Shown in pieces: positions 21,686 through 30,890 of a DNA stretch of 34,871 bases; position 1 is the stretch's first letter, and each line of letters begins with the position of its first letter. The DNA lies in the IMG/VR virus record IMGVR_UViG_3300021197_001517, positions 1-34,871 of that record. One strand, 5' to 3'. Position numbers and translations under genes: made by a program. Source of the stretch: a virus. A model generated the notes under the pieces. The model searched no databases. It was not told the DNA's origin and was given only the letters and a program-made list of their open reading frames with translations.

Positions 21686-23992
21686 ATGACAATTCAAGTT
21701 ACCAAGAGAGACGGAAGCAAAGAAGCATTAGACATTGAAAAATTACACAAAGTTGTAATGTGGGCAACAGAGAATATAACCGGAGTAAGTGCAAGCCAAG
21801 TTGAAATAAGCAGTAATGTACAGTTTTATGATGGCATCACAAGTACAGATATACAGGAGACACTTATAAAAAGTGCCGCTGATTTAATATCCGAAGAAAC
21901 ACCAAACTATCAAACAGTTGCTGGTAGACTCATAGTATATCATATTAACAAAATGGTTTATGGTGGTGCTACGCCGTGGCATATTTACAAACTTGTAAAG
22001 CATAATGTTGAAAAGGGTTTCTATGATGCAGAACTGTTGAGTGAATACACTAAAGAAGAATGGAATACTATCAACGGTTGGGTAAAGCATGAACGTGATG
22101 AACAACTAACATATGCGGCCATGGAACAATTTCGTGGCAAGTATCTTGTACAAAACAGAGTAACAAAAACACTTTATGAAACTCCGCAGATGGCATACAT
22201 GCTTATAGCCGCCACACTGTTTCAAGACTATGATCGCAAAAACAGACTGCGTTGGGTAAAAGATTATTATGATGCAATCAGCACACACCAGATAAGTTTA
22301 CCTACGCCAGTAATGGCTGGTGTTCGGACACCACAGAGGCAGTTTTCAAGTTGTGTGCTAATAGAAGCAGATGATAGTCTTGATAGTATAAATGCAACTG
22401 CAAGTTCGATTGTAAAATACGTTTCACAAAAAGCAGGCATTGGTATTAACGGTGGACGTATTAGAGCATTAGGGTCACCTATTAGAAACGGTGATGCTTA
22501 TCACACTGGCGTTGTGCCATTTTATAAAATGTTTCAAGCGGCCACACGTAGTTGTTCGCAAGGTGGAGTGCGTAACGGAGCGGCTACCCTTTACTATCCA
22601 CTGTGGCATCTAGAAGTTGAAGACTTGTTAGTGTTAAAGAATAACAAAGGCACAGAAGACAACAGAGTTAGACACATGGACTATGGTGTACAGTTTAACA
22701 AACTGATGTACGAACGTTTGATGAGTGGCGGAGATATTACACTGTTCTCTCCAAATGATGTTCCAGGATTGTACGACGCATTCTTTGCTGACCAAGACAA
22801 GTTCCGTGAACTATACGAAGCCGCAGAACGCAAAACAAGTATACGTAAGAAGAAGATAAGTGCCACAGAACTTTTTAGTGCGTTCATGCAAGAACGTAAA
22901 GACACAGGAAGAATATACTTGCAAAATGTGGATCATGCAAATGAGCACAGTAGTTTTAAAACAGATGTTGCACCTATAAAGCAAAGCAACTTATGTTGTG
23001 AAATAGACTTGCCAACCAAGCCTCTTGATGATATAAATGATGTAACCGGTGAAATTGCTTTGTGTACATTAAGTGCAATTAACTGGGGTAGTTTTTCAAA
23101 TCCAGAGGATATGGAAAAGGCATGTACACTTGCAGTACGTGGACTTGATGCACTCTTAAGTTATCAAAACTATCCAATCATAGCCGCACAAATGGCAACG
23201 GAAGGTAGACGTCCTTTAGGTGTTGGTATAATTAATCTTGCATACTTTCTTGCAAAAAATGATACCAGTTACAGTGATCCAGATGCACTTAAACTAGTAG
23301 ACACTTGGGCACAACACTGGAGTTATTACTTGATCAAAGCCAGTGCCGATCTTGCAGTTGAGTTTGGAGCATGTCCAAAGAATAACGAAACAAAGTATTC
23401 AGATGGTGTGTTGCCAGTTGACACCTACAAGAAAGATGTTGATGAACTAGTGTTACATGTTGATGCCGTTGACTGGACAGGTTTGAGAACACAACTTAGA
23501 GAAACTGGCATACGTAATTCAACACTGATGGCACTTATGCCTGCAGAAACATCAGCACAGATAAGCAACAGTACAAACGGTATTGAGCCACCAAGAGCAT
23601 TTGTAAGTATCAAGCAAAGCAAAGATGGTGTACTTAAACAGGTTGTGCCAGGATATGCACGTTACAAAAACAAATACGAACTACTATGGGACCAAAAGTC
23701 ACCAGAGGGTTACATAAAGATAATGGCAGTTATGCAAAAATATATTGATCAAGGCATAAGTGTAAACACGTCTTACAACCCCGTACATTACGAAGATGAA
23801 AAGATACCAATGAGTACAATGCTACAACATCTGCTACTATGTTATAAATATGGACACAAGCAGTTGTATTACTTCAACACATTTGACGGTGCTGGAGAAA
23901 TTGACGTCGATAAAATGAACGAAACACAACAACAAGATATAACTATCGAAGATCCTCTATATGAGGAAGCCTGCGATAGTTGCACAATATAG
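21686..23992 (+). CDS. nrdA: Class I ribonucleotide reductase, large subunit
   Basis: 768 residues, full length for NrdA. An ATP-cone (VTKRDGSKEALDIEKLHKVV) at the N-terminus gives allosteric activity control. Active-site residues can be placed: C223 in SSC, N435, C437 and E439 in NLCCEI, C460 in ALCTLS, a Tyr pair in the LYYFNTF segment, and the C-terminal redox CDSC. It reduces ribonucleoside diphosphates to deoxy forms, supplying phage DNA synthesis with NrdB and the glutaredoxin encoded next. AAAGG lies about ten bases before the ATG; the promoter is at 21491. Confidence 0.96.
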   Translation: MTIQVTKRDGSKEALDIEKLHKVVMWATENITGVSASQVEISSNVQFYDGITSTDIQETLIKSAADLISEETPNYQTVAGRLIVYHINKMVYGGATPWHIYKLVKHNVEKGFYDAELLSEYTKEEWNTINGWVKHERDEQLTYAAMEQFRGKYLVQNRVTKTLYETPQMAYMLIAATLFQDYDRKNRLRWVKDYYDAISTHQISLPTPVMAGVRTPQRQFSSCVLIEADDSLDSINATASSIVKYVSQKAGIGINGGRIRALGSPIRNGDAYHTGVVPFYKMFQAATRSCSQGGVRNGAATLYYPLWHLEVEDLLVLKNNKGTEDNRVRHMDYGVQFNKLMYERLMSGGDITLFSPNDVPGLYDAFFADQDKFRELYEAAERKTSIRKKKISATELFSAFMQERKDTGRIYLQNVDHANEHSSFKTDVAPIKQSNLCCEIDLPTKPLDDINDVTGEIALCTLSAINWGSFSNPEDMEKACTLAVRGLDALLSYQNYPIIAAQMATEGRRPLGVGIINLAYFLAKNDTSYSDPDALKLVDTWAQHWSYYLIKASADLAVEFGACPKNNETKYSDGVLPVDTYKKDVDELVLHVDAVDWTGLRTQLRETGIRNSTLMALMPAETSAQISNSTNGIEPPRAFVSIKQSKDGVLKQVVPGYARYKNKYELLWDQKSPEGYIKIMAVMQKYIDQGISVNTSYNPVHYEDEKIPMSTMLQHLLLCYKYGHKQLYYFNTFDGAGEIDVDKMNETQQQDITIEDPLYEEACDSCTI

Positions 23993-24000
23993 GAACGACA

Positions 24001-25125
24001 ATGAGTGTATTGAATACAGCCAACAGAGACCATACAACCAGTCTTGCATTTTTAGATCCGGCAGGAGGAGTCGGCATACAACGTTATGATACATTGAAGT
24101 ACAGACAGTTTGATAAACTTACTGACAAGCAGTTGGGATTCTTTTGGCGACCAGAAGAAGTAGATGTACTACGTGATGCAAAAGACTTTAAAGAACTTAC
24201 TGCTAACGAAAAACATATCTTTACTAGTAATCTCAAAAGACAAATACTTTTGGATAGTGTGCAAGGTAGAGCACCAATTGAGGCATTTGGGCCTATTGTT
24301 AGTTTGCCCGAGTTGGAAAACTGGATTATTACCTGGACATTTTCAGAAACAATACATTCAAAAAGTTATACACACATCATCCGTAATGTATATGCAAATC
24401 CAAGCAAGGTGTTTGATGAGATGATGGACATACAGGAGATCATTGATTGTGGAGAAGACATCACTGCATACTATGATGATTTGGTAGAAACTTGCAGTTA
24501 CTATAACTTACTAGGTGAAGGTACACACACTATAAACGGTAAGAAAATTAAAATTGATCTATACGAACTTAAAAAGAAACTGTGGATCTGTTTAGCAAGT
24601 GTTAACATTTTAGAAGGTGTTAGATTCTATGTGTCATTCGCATGCAGTTGGGCATTTGCTGAACTTAAGAAGATGGAAGGTAATGCTAAAATCATCAAGT
24701 TCATTGCACGTGATGAGAATGTACATCTAGCAAGTACACAACAACTGATGAAAATACTTCCACAAGATGATGCAGACTTTGTAAAAATTAAAGCAGAGTG
24801 CGAACCACTTGTTATCAAAATGTTTGAAGATGCAGTGGAACAAGAATGTGCATGGGCTGACTATTTGTTCAAAGATGGGTCAATGATTGGACTAAATGCA
24901 CAGTTGTTAAAAGAATATGTACAATGGATTGCAAACAAACGTATGACCGCAGTTGGAGTCCCTAGTAGTTATAAAGGTGCAAGTAACCCACTTCCATGGA
25001 CACAAAAATGGATCGCTGGCGGCGATGTACAAGTTGCTCCACAGGAAACGGAGATAACTAGTTATGTTAACGGTGGTACAAAACAAGACGTAGATAATAA
25101 TACATTTAAAGGGTTTAGTTTATGA
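24001..25125 (+). CDS. nrdB: Class I ribonucleotide reductase, small subunit
   Basis: 374 residues from ATG 24001, supported by AGGAACG about seven bases upstream. The diiron-tyrosyl radical site is complete: D85, E116 and H119 with Y123 in ETIHSKSYTH, then E205 in ILEGVRFY, and E239 and H242 in RDENVHL. This aligns with class Ia NrdB. It produces the radical used by NrdA. The last ~30 residues carry the flexible tail that should dock to NrdA. The stop overlaps the glutaredoxin start (ATGA). Confidence 0.96.
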   Translation: MSVLNTANRDHTTSLAFLDPAGGVGIQRYDTLKYRQFDKLTDKQLGFFWRPEEVDVLRDAKDFKELTANEKHIFTSNLKRQILLDSVQGRAPIEAFGPIVSLPELENWIITWTFSETIHSKSYTHIIRNVYANPSKVFDEMMDIQEIIDCGEDITAYYDDLVETCSYYNLLGEGTHTINGKKIKIDLYELKKKLWICLASVNILEGVRFYVSFACSWAFAELKKMEGNAKIIKFIARDENVHLASTQQLMKILPQDDADFVKIKAECEPLVIKMFEDAVEQECAWADYLFKDGSMIGLNAQLLKEYVQWIANKRMTAVGVPSSYKGASNPLPWTQKWIAGGDVQVAPQETEITSYVNGGTKQDVDNNTFKGFSL

Positions 25126-25373
25126 GTGTTGTAACTGTTTATACAAAAGACTTATGTGGCTATTGTGATGCGGCTAAAAGTCTTCTAGAAAGAATGAACG
25201 TTAGATTTGACGAAGCAAAAATTGGAACTGACATCACCAGAGAAGAGCTTCTTGAAATTGTTCCAAATGCACGTACTGCTCCGCAGATTGTAATAAACAA
25301 TAAGGTTGTCGGTGGATACGATGATTTAGTTGATTATATTGAAAATACAGGGTGGAATGGTTCAGGTTACTAA
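25122..25373 (+). CDS. Glutaredoxin
   Basis: 83 residues with the redox motif CGYC (12-15), TAPQIVI with the cis-proline and GGYDDL, all standard glutaredoxin landmarks. It should re-reduce the NrdA C-terminal dithiol using glutathione. Overlap with nrdB (ATGA) places it in the reductase operon, the usual phage arrangement. No anomaly apart from a short Gly-rich C-terminal extension (WNGSGY). Confidence 0.92.
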   Translation: MSVVTVYTKDLCGYCDAAKSLLERMNVRFDEAKIGTDITREELLEIVPNARTAPQIVINNKVVGGYDDLVDYIENTGWNGSGY

Positions 25374-25381
25374 GTAGTAGC

Positions 25382-26497
25382 ATGAATTATAACATTTGGA
25401 ACAAATGGGATCCTCTTGAAGTTTGCATGTTAGGAAATAACTATGCACCAGAGTTTTTCAATGGCATACCTGATAAAGCAGGCGACCCATTAAAACGTAT
25501 CTGCGAAGAAACTCTTGAAGACTTAGAAGGATACAAAAACACACTAAAGCAGTTTGATGTTAAAGTTATTCAGCCAGACATGGATACTAAAGAAAGGTTT
25601 TTAGACAATCCACATGAATACCCAAGAGGTCCGTTACAGCCTAGAGATCACCAACTCGTAATTGGCAACGTATGTTTTACAAATAAAGAAAAAGATCATC
25701 CAAATATTCACAAAAAACTTTTAGAATATGATAAAAACAATACTATCTGTGCAGACAAACTTTTATTGCCTCCACACAAGTACAACGAAATTGCGTGTAC
25801 TGTTAGCGGAGATTGGCCAATATATGAAGACTACGCCAATGGTTGCGAATTAAAAACACATGTATCTAAAGAAATTTCAGAACTAAACTTTGAACCGTTT
25901 TGTATTACGAGTGCTAATAGTTTTATGTTTGACAATAGACTTGTAATTGGTTGTGACGATTTTGGTGGCATAACCGATAACAGTGATGGAATTTTATATT
26001 ACTTAAAAAAATATACTAACATTGACTTTGAATTAGAAATGGCTCCGATGGACGGGCATATAGATGGTAACTATCATCCACTAAAGCAAGGAGCCATAAT
26101 AAGTTTGAATGATGTTCAAACTTATGAAGACACATTTCCAGGATGGGAAATATGCTTTTTACCTGAGGAAGGTTTTGAAAAACTTACGCCTTTTATAGAT
26201 CTAAAACAAAAAAATCAAGGCAAATGGTGGCTGGCAGGAGAAGAAGACAATGACGAGTTTACAAATTTTGTAGAAACTTGGTTACAAGACTGGGTAGGGT
26301 ATGTAGAAGAAACTGTATTTGATGTTAATGTACTCATGCTTGATCAGAACCACTGTTGTGTGAGTAACCCTAATAATGAGACAGTAAATAAGTTTTTTAA
26401 GAAGCATAAAATCAAACCAGTGCATGTGCCATTCAGGCACAGATACTTTTGGGATGGCGGATTACATTGTATAACACTAGATTTAAAAAGAAGGTAA
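25382..26497 (+). CDS. Amidinotransferase/deiminase-fold enzyme
   Basis: 371 residues from ATG 25382; a GTG at 25352 is in frame but inside the glutaredoxin gene. The sequence has landmarks of the guanidine-modifying superfamily (arginine:glycine amidinotransferase, arginine and agmatine deiminases): an early WDPLEVCMLGN strand, an RDH segment (88-90), GHIDGN with H226 and D228, and the C-terminal GGLHCIT with candidate nucleophile C363. It would transfer or hydrolyse an amidino group, perhaps from arginine. No clear ribosome site is visible. It follows the reductase genes and precedes tail genes. Exact substrate unknown; an amidinotransferase is more likely than a deiminase from the overall start. 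Confidence 0.78.
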   Translation: MNYNIWNKWDPLEVCMLGNNYAPEFFNGIPDKAGDPLKRICEETLEDLEGYKNTLKQFDVKVIQPDMDTKERFLDNPHEYPRGPLQPRDHQLVIGNVCFTNKEKDHPNIHKKLLEYDKNNTICADKLLLPPHKYNEIACTVSGDWPIYEDYANGCELKTHVSKEISELNFEPFCITSANSFMFDNRLVIGCDDFGGITDNSDGILYYLKKYTNIDFELEMAPMDGHIDGNYHPLKQGAIISLNDVQTYEDTFPGWEICFLPEEGFEKLTPFIDLKQKNQGKWWLAGEEDNDEFTNFVETWLQDWVGYVEETVFDVNVLMLDQNHCCVSNPNNETVNKFFKKHKIKPVHVPFRHRYFWDGGLHCITLDLKRR

Positions 26498-26501
26498 AAT
26501 T

Positions 26502-26798
26502 ATGTTTGAAAAAGATAAAACCTATTCACTTAGACTAAGCGATAGCAGCGAAATAATTTGCAAAGTTGTTAGCAGTGATGAAACAACAACTATTATATCC
26601 CATCCATTTTCCTTAATACCCACACAACAAGGTGTACAACTTTTGCCTGCAATGATGAGTGCAGATGAGACAAAAAATGTGACCATAAATACAAATAACA
26701 TCACAATGTGGACTGAAACAAACAAAGATGTTATTGCAAGTTACATACAAGCAAGTACTGGTATAGTGGCTGCACCAAAAGGAATATTAAAAGGATAA
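26502..26798 (+). CDS. Small beta-rich protein, possibly Sm/Lsm-like
   Basis: 98 residues. The pattern TYSLRLSDSSEIICKVVSSD, then ISHPFSLIP and later VTINTNNITMWTE, alternates in a way that resembles an Sm-like small beta barrel, followed by a helical tail. This is pattern reading only. It begins four bases after the amidinotransferase stop, with AAGAAGG upstream. The next two genes are PAAR and a large tail-tip protein, so a baseplate assembly role is as plausible as RNA binding. A late-type promoter element lies within it. Confidence 0.6.
   Translation: MFEKDKTYSLRLSDSSEIICKVVSSDETTTIISHPFSLIPTQQGVQLLPAMMSADETKNVTINTNNITMWTETNKDVIASYIQASTGIVAAPKGILKG
26684..26691 (+). promoter_or_regulatory. 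Possible late-type promoter element (CATAAATA)
   Basis: CATAAATA inside the 98-aa gene, about 110 bases before the PAAR gene. It could add late expression of the PAAR and 706-aa genes to read-through from the nrd operon. Being intragenic, it may also be chance. Confidence 0.35.
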
Positions 26799-26800
26799 AA

Positions 26801-27094
26801 ATGCCAGGCGCAGTAAGAATAGGTGATCCAAACTCAGGTGGTGGACTTGCAGTAGGAACAGGTGCAAGCAGTGTAATTATTAACGGCCGCCCAGCATGCC
26901 TTATAGGAACATCAGTTACTCCACATCCTTGTTGTGGTGCCCCAGGTTGTAGCATACATTGTGCCGCAGTAACAACACTTGGTTCAATGAGTGTACTTGC
27001 AGAAAATAAACCTATTAACTATGTTGGTTCTCCAGACACATGCTTTCATACTAGAGCAACTGGAAGTAACGACGTTATAATACCAAGGGGATAA
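26801..27094 (+). CDS. PAAR-domain tail spike tip protein
   Basis: 97 residues forming one PAAR unit: MPGAVRIGDP at the start, VIINGRPACLIG, a His/Cys cluster HPCCGAPGCSIHC that probably binds metal at the cone tip, and a C-terminal TGSNDVIIPRG. In T4-like phages PAAR proteins (gp5.4) cap the central spike and pierce the outer membrane. It starts three bases after the previous stop and is one base from the next gene, so the three tail genes are coupled. Confidence 0.92.
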   Translation: MPGAVRIGDPNSGGGLAVGTGASSVIINGRPACLIGTSVTPHPCCGAPGCSIHCAAVTTLGSMSVLAENKPINYVGSPDTCFHTRATGSNDVIIPRG

Positions 27095-27095
27095 C

Positions 27096-29216
27096 ATGGC
27101 TTGTGGAGGAGCAATTACCGCTACAGTACTAACGGCAGGTGCAGGATTAGCAGGCAGTGTCGGTGGCAATCCACTTGAAAGTATATCAGGTGCACCATTA
27201 AATGTAACCGACAGTGTGACTGGACTTACAGGTGCTCCAACAATGGCAGCCTTTACTAGTAATCAAGCGAGCTTTCAAGCCTTAGCATCACCAACTGCAC
27301 TTACAAGTACAATTAGTGGTGTATCAGGACTCGGTGGCACTATGCCACAAACTTTTAGTAACATGGCAAGCGGGTTAGGAGATAACGTCTTTAGTGCTGG
27401 ATTTGATGTATTCTCAGGAGATGCTCTTGGTGTATTAGGACCAACAACTGGCATCGGAAGTGTACTTCCAACCGGTTTAGGTGAAGCGGCTAAGGTAATG
27501 GGCGGAAGTTTAAGCGGTGCTAATATAGTTGGTGATGCAAGCAAGTTTGGAAGTATATTAGGAGCCGCTGAAGGCTTTGTAGGTAGTTCGAATCAAATGA
27601 TAGCGGCAGCTACAAATGCCGCGGGCAGTTTTGCTGGTGGCACATTTCCTGGAATGGATGCTATAGGCACAGGCGGACTAAGCGGAATTACAAATGCACT
27701 TCCAGACTTTGGTGCAGATCTTGGAAGTTTAGGAAGTACAATAGATTTTGCCAGTATCGGTGATCTTGGTTCACCAGGACAACTATTAAAAAACATGGAC
27801 CTTGCAGGAAGTCTAGGGCCAATGTATGATAAGGTAGCTGATATTAATATTGATCCAGGACTTGCTGGAAGTCTCGGCGGATCTCTCAGCAGTGTTACTA
27901 ATGCAATTGCAAATAACACTGGTGGACTAAGCATAGGTGATTTAGGCATTAGTTCTACTGATATTGCACAATTAGGACCAGCACTACCTAATAATATTCA
28001 AGGACAAGTATTTGATGCATTTAATGGATTATCTACTGCAGAACTAGGTGATGTAAAAGGAATACTTAAAAATACCCAGTCTGCAATAACTTCTGGTGGA
28101 GACCTAATGAATCCACAAAAACTTTTTCCAACAAGTTTCTCTACACTTACTGCTCCTCTAAGAACAGCAAGTGTAGGTGACAGAGCAATATACACTGCGG
28201 ATGGTGCAGTGAATGAAGAATTTGATAGCCTTGGAGCATCTTTAGCCGGTGCTTTACCTGATGATCTAGCAGTTGCAAACGGAGCCTTGGCAAGAAGTTT
28301 TGGTCAAATCAAAGGCATTGAAAGCACTAATAACGAAACATTAACTGCGGCTGCAACCGATCTTGAAACACTTAAAGATTTACCGCTTGTGCAGAATCAA
28401 ACTGTTTACGTTGAACCTGCAGTGGTAACATATTGGCAAAGTCAGTACAGTGTGCAAGACAATATTACCTTAGCAACTGGTCCAAACGGCACATACACTT
28501 TAAGTGATGTAATTGGATATGCCGCTGGTTATAACAGTGCGGCTCCACTGCAACAAAATATTATAGAAATGCAAAAACTCCAAACATCTGGAGCAATGGA
28601 TGTGTTTACACGTGATGATGGATCAGGAAGTGCAAACACAGGAATATACAAAGTGATAGATTATTTTATTGCTGGGGCATACGATCCAACACCACCAGCA
28701 GTAACTCCTTTTGTTATACCAGCAGGTGTGTATGGTGCAGGAACCTATGCAACACAAACAGAAGCTTTTGAAGGCATTATTGCCGCCGCTAAAACTCTAA
28801 TGCAAACATTCTACAATGATAATCCTGGAGCACAAATTATCCAACGTAACTTTAAACGTATGCAAGATCAGCAGGCAAGAGAGAAACTCATACGTGCCAA
28901 GATCGACTTAGATCTTACCACAGTACCTGCCAACACAAACAATGCAGTACAGTTAGCAACTAACTTGCCAAACTATGCACTTGATACCAGTTCTGGAGGA
29001 CCAGGAGAACTTTTAGAACGTGTTATGAACTTTGATAGTACAGGTGGGCAAGCGAGTGTAGCTGCAATGAGAGAAGCAAGAAATATAGACAAATTGACGG
29101 CAGCAAACATTGTGCAGGATGGACCAATTCCAACAACACCACCAGCAAACCCTGGCTCATTGCTCAGTGCAACCTACACTGTTGCAGAAGCAGATGCAAT
29201 AATAATTAGAAACTAA
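27096..29216 (+). CDS. Large Gly/Ala/Ser-rich tail-tip or baseplate protein
   Basis: 706 residues. Residues 1-330 are low-complexity, Gly/Ala/Ser/Leu-rich with loose repeats (GSLGS, GLGGT, LGDNVF, SIGDLG), lacking charge; the remainder is helical and more ordered, with EKLIRAKIDLDL near 590. No lysozyme or other catalytic motif was seen. The ATG follows the PAAR stop directly. Its position suggests a baseplate hub, needle or injected protein partnering the PAAR tip. Similar Gly-rich proteins beside PAAR are, from memory, usual in marine T4-like phages. Confidence 0.7.
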   Translation: MACGGAITATVLTAGAGLAGSVGGNPLESISGAPLNVTDSVTGLTGAPTMAAFTSNQASFQALASPTALTSTISGVSGLGGTMPQTFSNMASGLGDNVFSAGFDVFSGDALGVLGPTTGIGSVLPTGLGEAAKVMGGSLSGANIVGDASKFGSILGAAEGFVGSSNQMIAAATNAAGSFAGGTFPGMDAIGTGGLSGITNALPDFGADLGSLGSTIDFASIGDLGSPGQLLKNMDLAGSLGPMYDKVADINIDPGLAGSLGGSLSSVTNAIANNTGGLSIGDLGISSTDIAQLGPALPNNIQGQVFDAFNGLSTAELGDVKGILKNTQSAITSGGDLMNPQKLFPTSFSTLTAPLRTASVGDRAIYTADGAVNEEFDSLGASLAGALPDDLAVANGALARSFGQIKGIESTNNETLTAAATDLETLKDLPLVQNQTVYVEPAVVTYWQSQYSVQDNITLATGPNGTYTLSDVIGYAAGYNSAAPLQQNIIEMQKLQTSGAMDVFTRDDGSGSANTGIYKVIDYFIAGAYDPTPPAVTPFVIPAGVYGAGTYATQTEAFEGIIAAAKTLMQTFYNDNPGAQIIQRNFKRMQDQQAREKLIRAKIDLDLTTVPANTNNAVQLATNLPNYALDTSSGGPGELLERVMNFDSTGGQASVAAMREARNIDKLTAANIVQDGPIPTTPPANPGSLLSATYTVAEADAIIIRN

Positions 29217-29219
29217 CGG

Positions 29220-29248
29220 TTGACAAACCCATAGAACCGTTGTATACT
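29220..29248 (+). promoter_or_regulatory. Sigma70-like promoter of the ligase operon, overlapping an inverted repeat
   Basis: A perfect -35 TTGACA (29220-29225), a 17-base spacer and -10 TATACT (29243-29248). AACGGTT (29215-29221) and AACCGTT (29235-29241) form a 7-bp inverted repeat across the spacer, a possible operator. The predicted +1 at 29255 is the A of an ATG opening a 22-codon frame that overlaps the ligase start. Confidence 0.75.
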
Positions 29249-29270
29249 TATAGTATGATATGTAACAGGA

Positions 29271-30656
29271 ATGGAGACATCACTCGTGCTAAACAAAATA
29301 AAATATACTTCAGAAAATTATAATGGATTACAAGTGGCTTGCGATTGGATACAAGATCTCGAGGAAAGCAATAGTCGCTTACACAAAGAAGGTGTAATTG
29401 AAAAAGCACTTGTGGCGGCTAGACTTGGTAGTCATAGTGCAGAGTGCTTTTTGTACAACTGCTACCTAGCATATAATCCATACTTCATGTACAATATAAA
29501 ACAAGTTGCTGAAACATCTGGCTACGAACACAGAGAAAATCCTTGGGTTGCATTTTGGGGATTGTGCGAAAGTTTACGTACTAGAACTATTACAGGTAAT
29601 GCGGCACGAGAAGCAGTAGAACTTATGAGTGAAAAGTTTGACAGTGATCAATGGAACCTATTAGCAAGACGTGTGCTTATAAAAGATTTACGTTGTGGTA
29701 TCACAAGTAAAACACTTAACAAAATAGTTGGCAAAACAGAATGGAAGATTCCTGTGTTTGAAGTACAACTAGCAACAGACTCAAAAGGACATCCTAAGAA
29801 ACTTGCAGGCGAAGTTATGATTGAGCCAAAGTTAGATGGTGTAAGAACTATTGCTATTATCTATGCAACAGGTAATGTGATGTTATACAGTAGAAATGGT
29901 AAAGAGTTTGAGAACTTTCCTCACATTGCAAAGGAACTTGCTAAGATAGCAGACACATTTAGATCACATGATACTGATGCATTAGTCATAGATGGTGAGA
30001 TTACAGGTAAGAGCTTTCAAGAACTAATGAGAGGTGCTACTAAAAAAGATCATACTGCAACTGACAGTGTGTTTAATGTGTTTGATTTTATGATACTAGA
30101 AGATTTCAAACGTGGATTTAGCAATCAGAGTCAAATTGATAGATTACTTGCACTGGAAAGTATAGTAAATAGAGTACAAATGCAAAACGTTGTTATGGTT
30201 AAAGGCAAGCAAATTAACCTCGACGAACCCGAAGCACATGAATTTATGGCAAAGTATGCAAACGATTGTGTTGCTGAAGGCTACGAAGGCATTATGATTA
30301 AGAAGTTAGATGCTCCATACGAATGTAGACGTAGTACATTTTGGATGAAGTGGAAGCCAGTAATAACAGTAGACTTGGAGGTAATTGACATTGAAGAAGG
30401 AACAGGAAGAAATGCAGGACGTTTGGGAGCTCTTGTATGCGAAGGTGTCGACGAAGATCGTACCATACGTGTTAACGTTGGAAGCGGCCTGTCTGATAGT
30501 GATAGGGATGACTTTTGGACTAGAAAAGATAGTCTAGTTGGTTATATCGTCGAAGTTAAAGCAGACGCAGTAACACAGAATCAAGATGGAACATATAGTT
30601 TACGTTTTCCTAGATTTGAAAGATTCAGAGGCTTTGAAGCAGGCGAGAAAATCTAA
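29271..30656 (+). CDS. ATP-dependent DNA ligase
   Basis: 461 residues, near the length of T4 gp30 (487). The adenylation domain carries motif I EPKLDGVR with K187 as the AMP-binding lysine, SRNGKEF, DGEI (241-244), EGIMIKK and a WMKWKP motif V. Residues 1-160 are the helical DNA-binding domain and the last ~110 residues the OB fold. It seals nicks in lagging-strand and repaired DNA. ATG 29271 has AGGA directly adjoining, which is too close; GTG 29286, with GGAG nine bases upstream, may be the true start. First gene of a tight operon running to clpX. Confidence 0.92.
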   Translation: METSLVLNKIKYTSENYNGLQVACDWIQDLEESNSRLHKEGVIEKALVAARLGSHSAECFLYNCYLAYNPYFMYNIKQVAETSGYEHRENPWVAFWGLCESLRTRTITGNAAREAVELMSEKFDSDQWNLLARRVLIKDLRCGITSKTLNKIVGKTEWKIPVFEVQLATDSKGHPKKLAGEVMIEPKLDGVRTIAIIYATGNVMLYSRNGKEFENFPHIAKELAKIADTFRSHDTDALVIDGEITGKSFQELMRGATKKDHTATDSVFNVFDFMILEDFKRGFSNQSQIDRLLALESIVNRVQMQNVVMVKGKQINLDEPEAHEFMAKYANDCVAEGYEGIMIKKLDAPYECRRSTFWMKWKPVITVDLEVIDIEEGTGRNAGRLGALVCEGVDEDRTIRVNVGSGLSDSDRDDFWTRKDSLVGYIVEVKADAVTQNQDGTYSLRFPRFERFRGFEAGEKI

Positions 30657-30883
30657 TGCACAAAGTTTATTTTGAAATACGTTACATTGACCAATGGTAT
30701 GAAATCATTGCAGAACTAAAAACATGGTTTGGTAACGAATGGAAAGGTCAACGTGGTATACGTAAAAAGTTCCACAAAACAATGTGGAGCCTAGACGCAC
30801 ACACTGTTTGGTTCCTTATTCCTGACCTTGCATTCAAGACTTTTATGGATTTAAAATTGTCAAACTCACCTAAATTAAGATAA
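30656..30883 (+). CDS. Small basic hypothetical protein
   Basis: 75 residues, rich in Trp, Lys and Arg (WFGNEWKGQRGIRKKFHKTM), with a VWFLIPDLAF strand near the C-terminal third. It could bind nucleic acid. No family recognised. Its ATG overlaps the ligase stop (TAATG), so it is co-translated with the ligase. Seven bases separate it from the next gene. Confidence 0.65.
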   Translation: MHKVYFEIRYIDQWYEIIAELKTWFGNEWKGQRGIRKKFHKTMWSLDAHTVWFLIPDLAFKTFMDLKLSNSPKLR

Positions 30884-30890
30884 GTACAAC

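Noticed and set aside
23843-23850. Exact TATAAATA inside nrdA
   Set aside because: It encodes a Tyr-Lys-Tyr stretch in the coding frame and is not near a late gene start, so it is more likely chance than a promoter.
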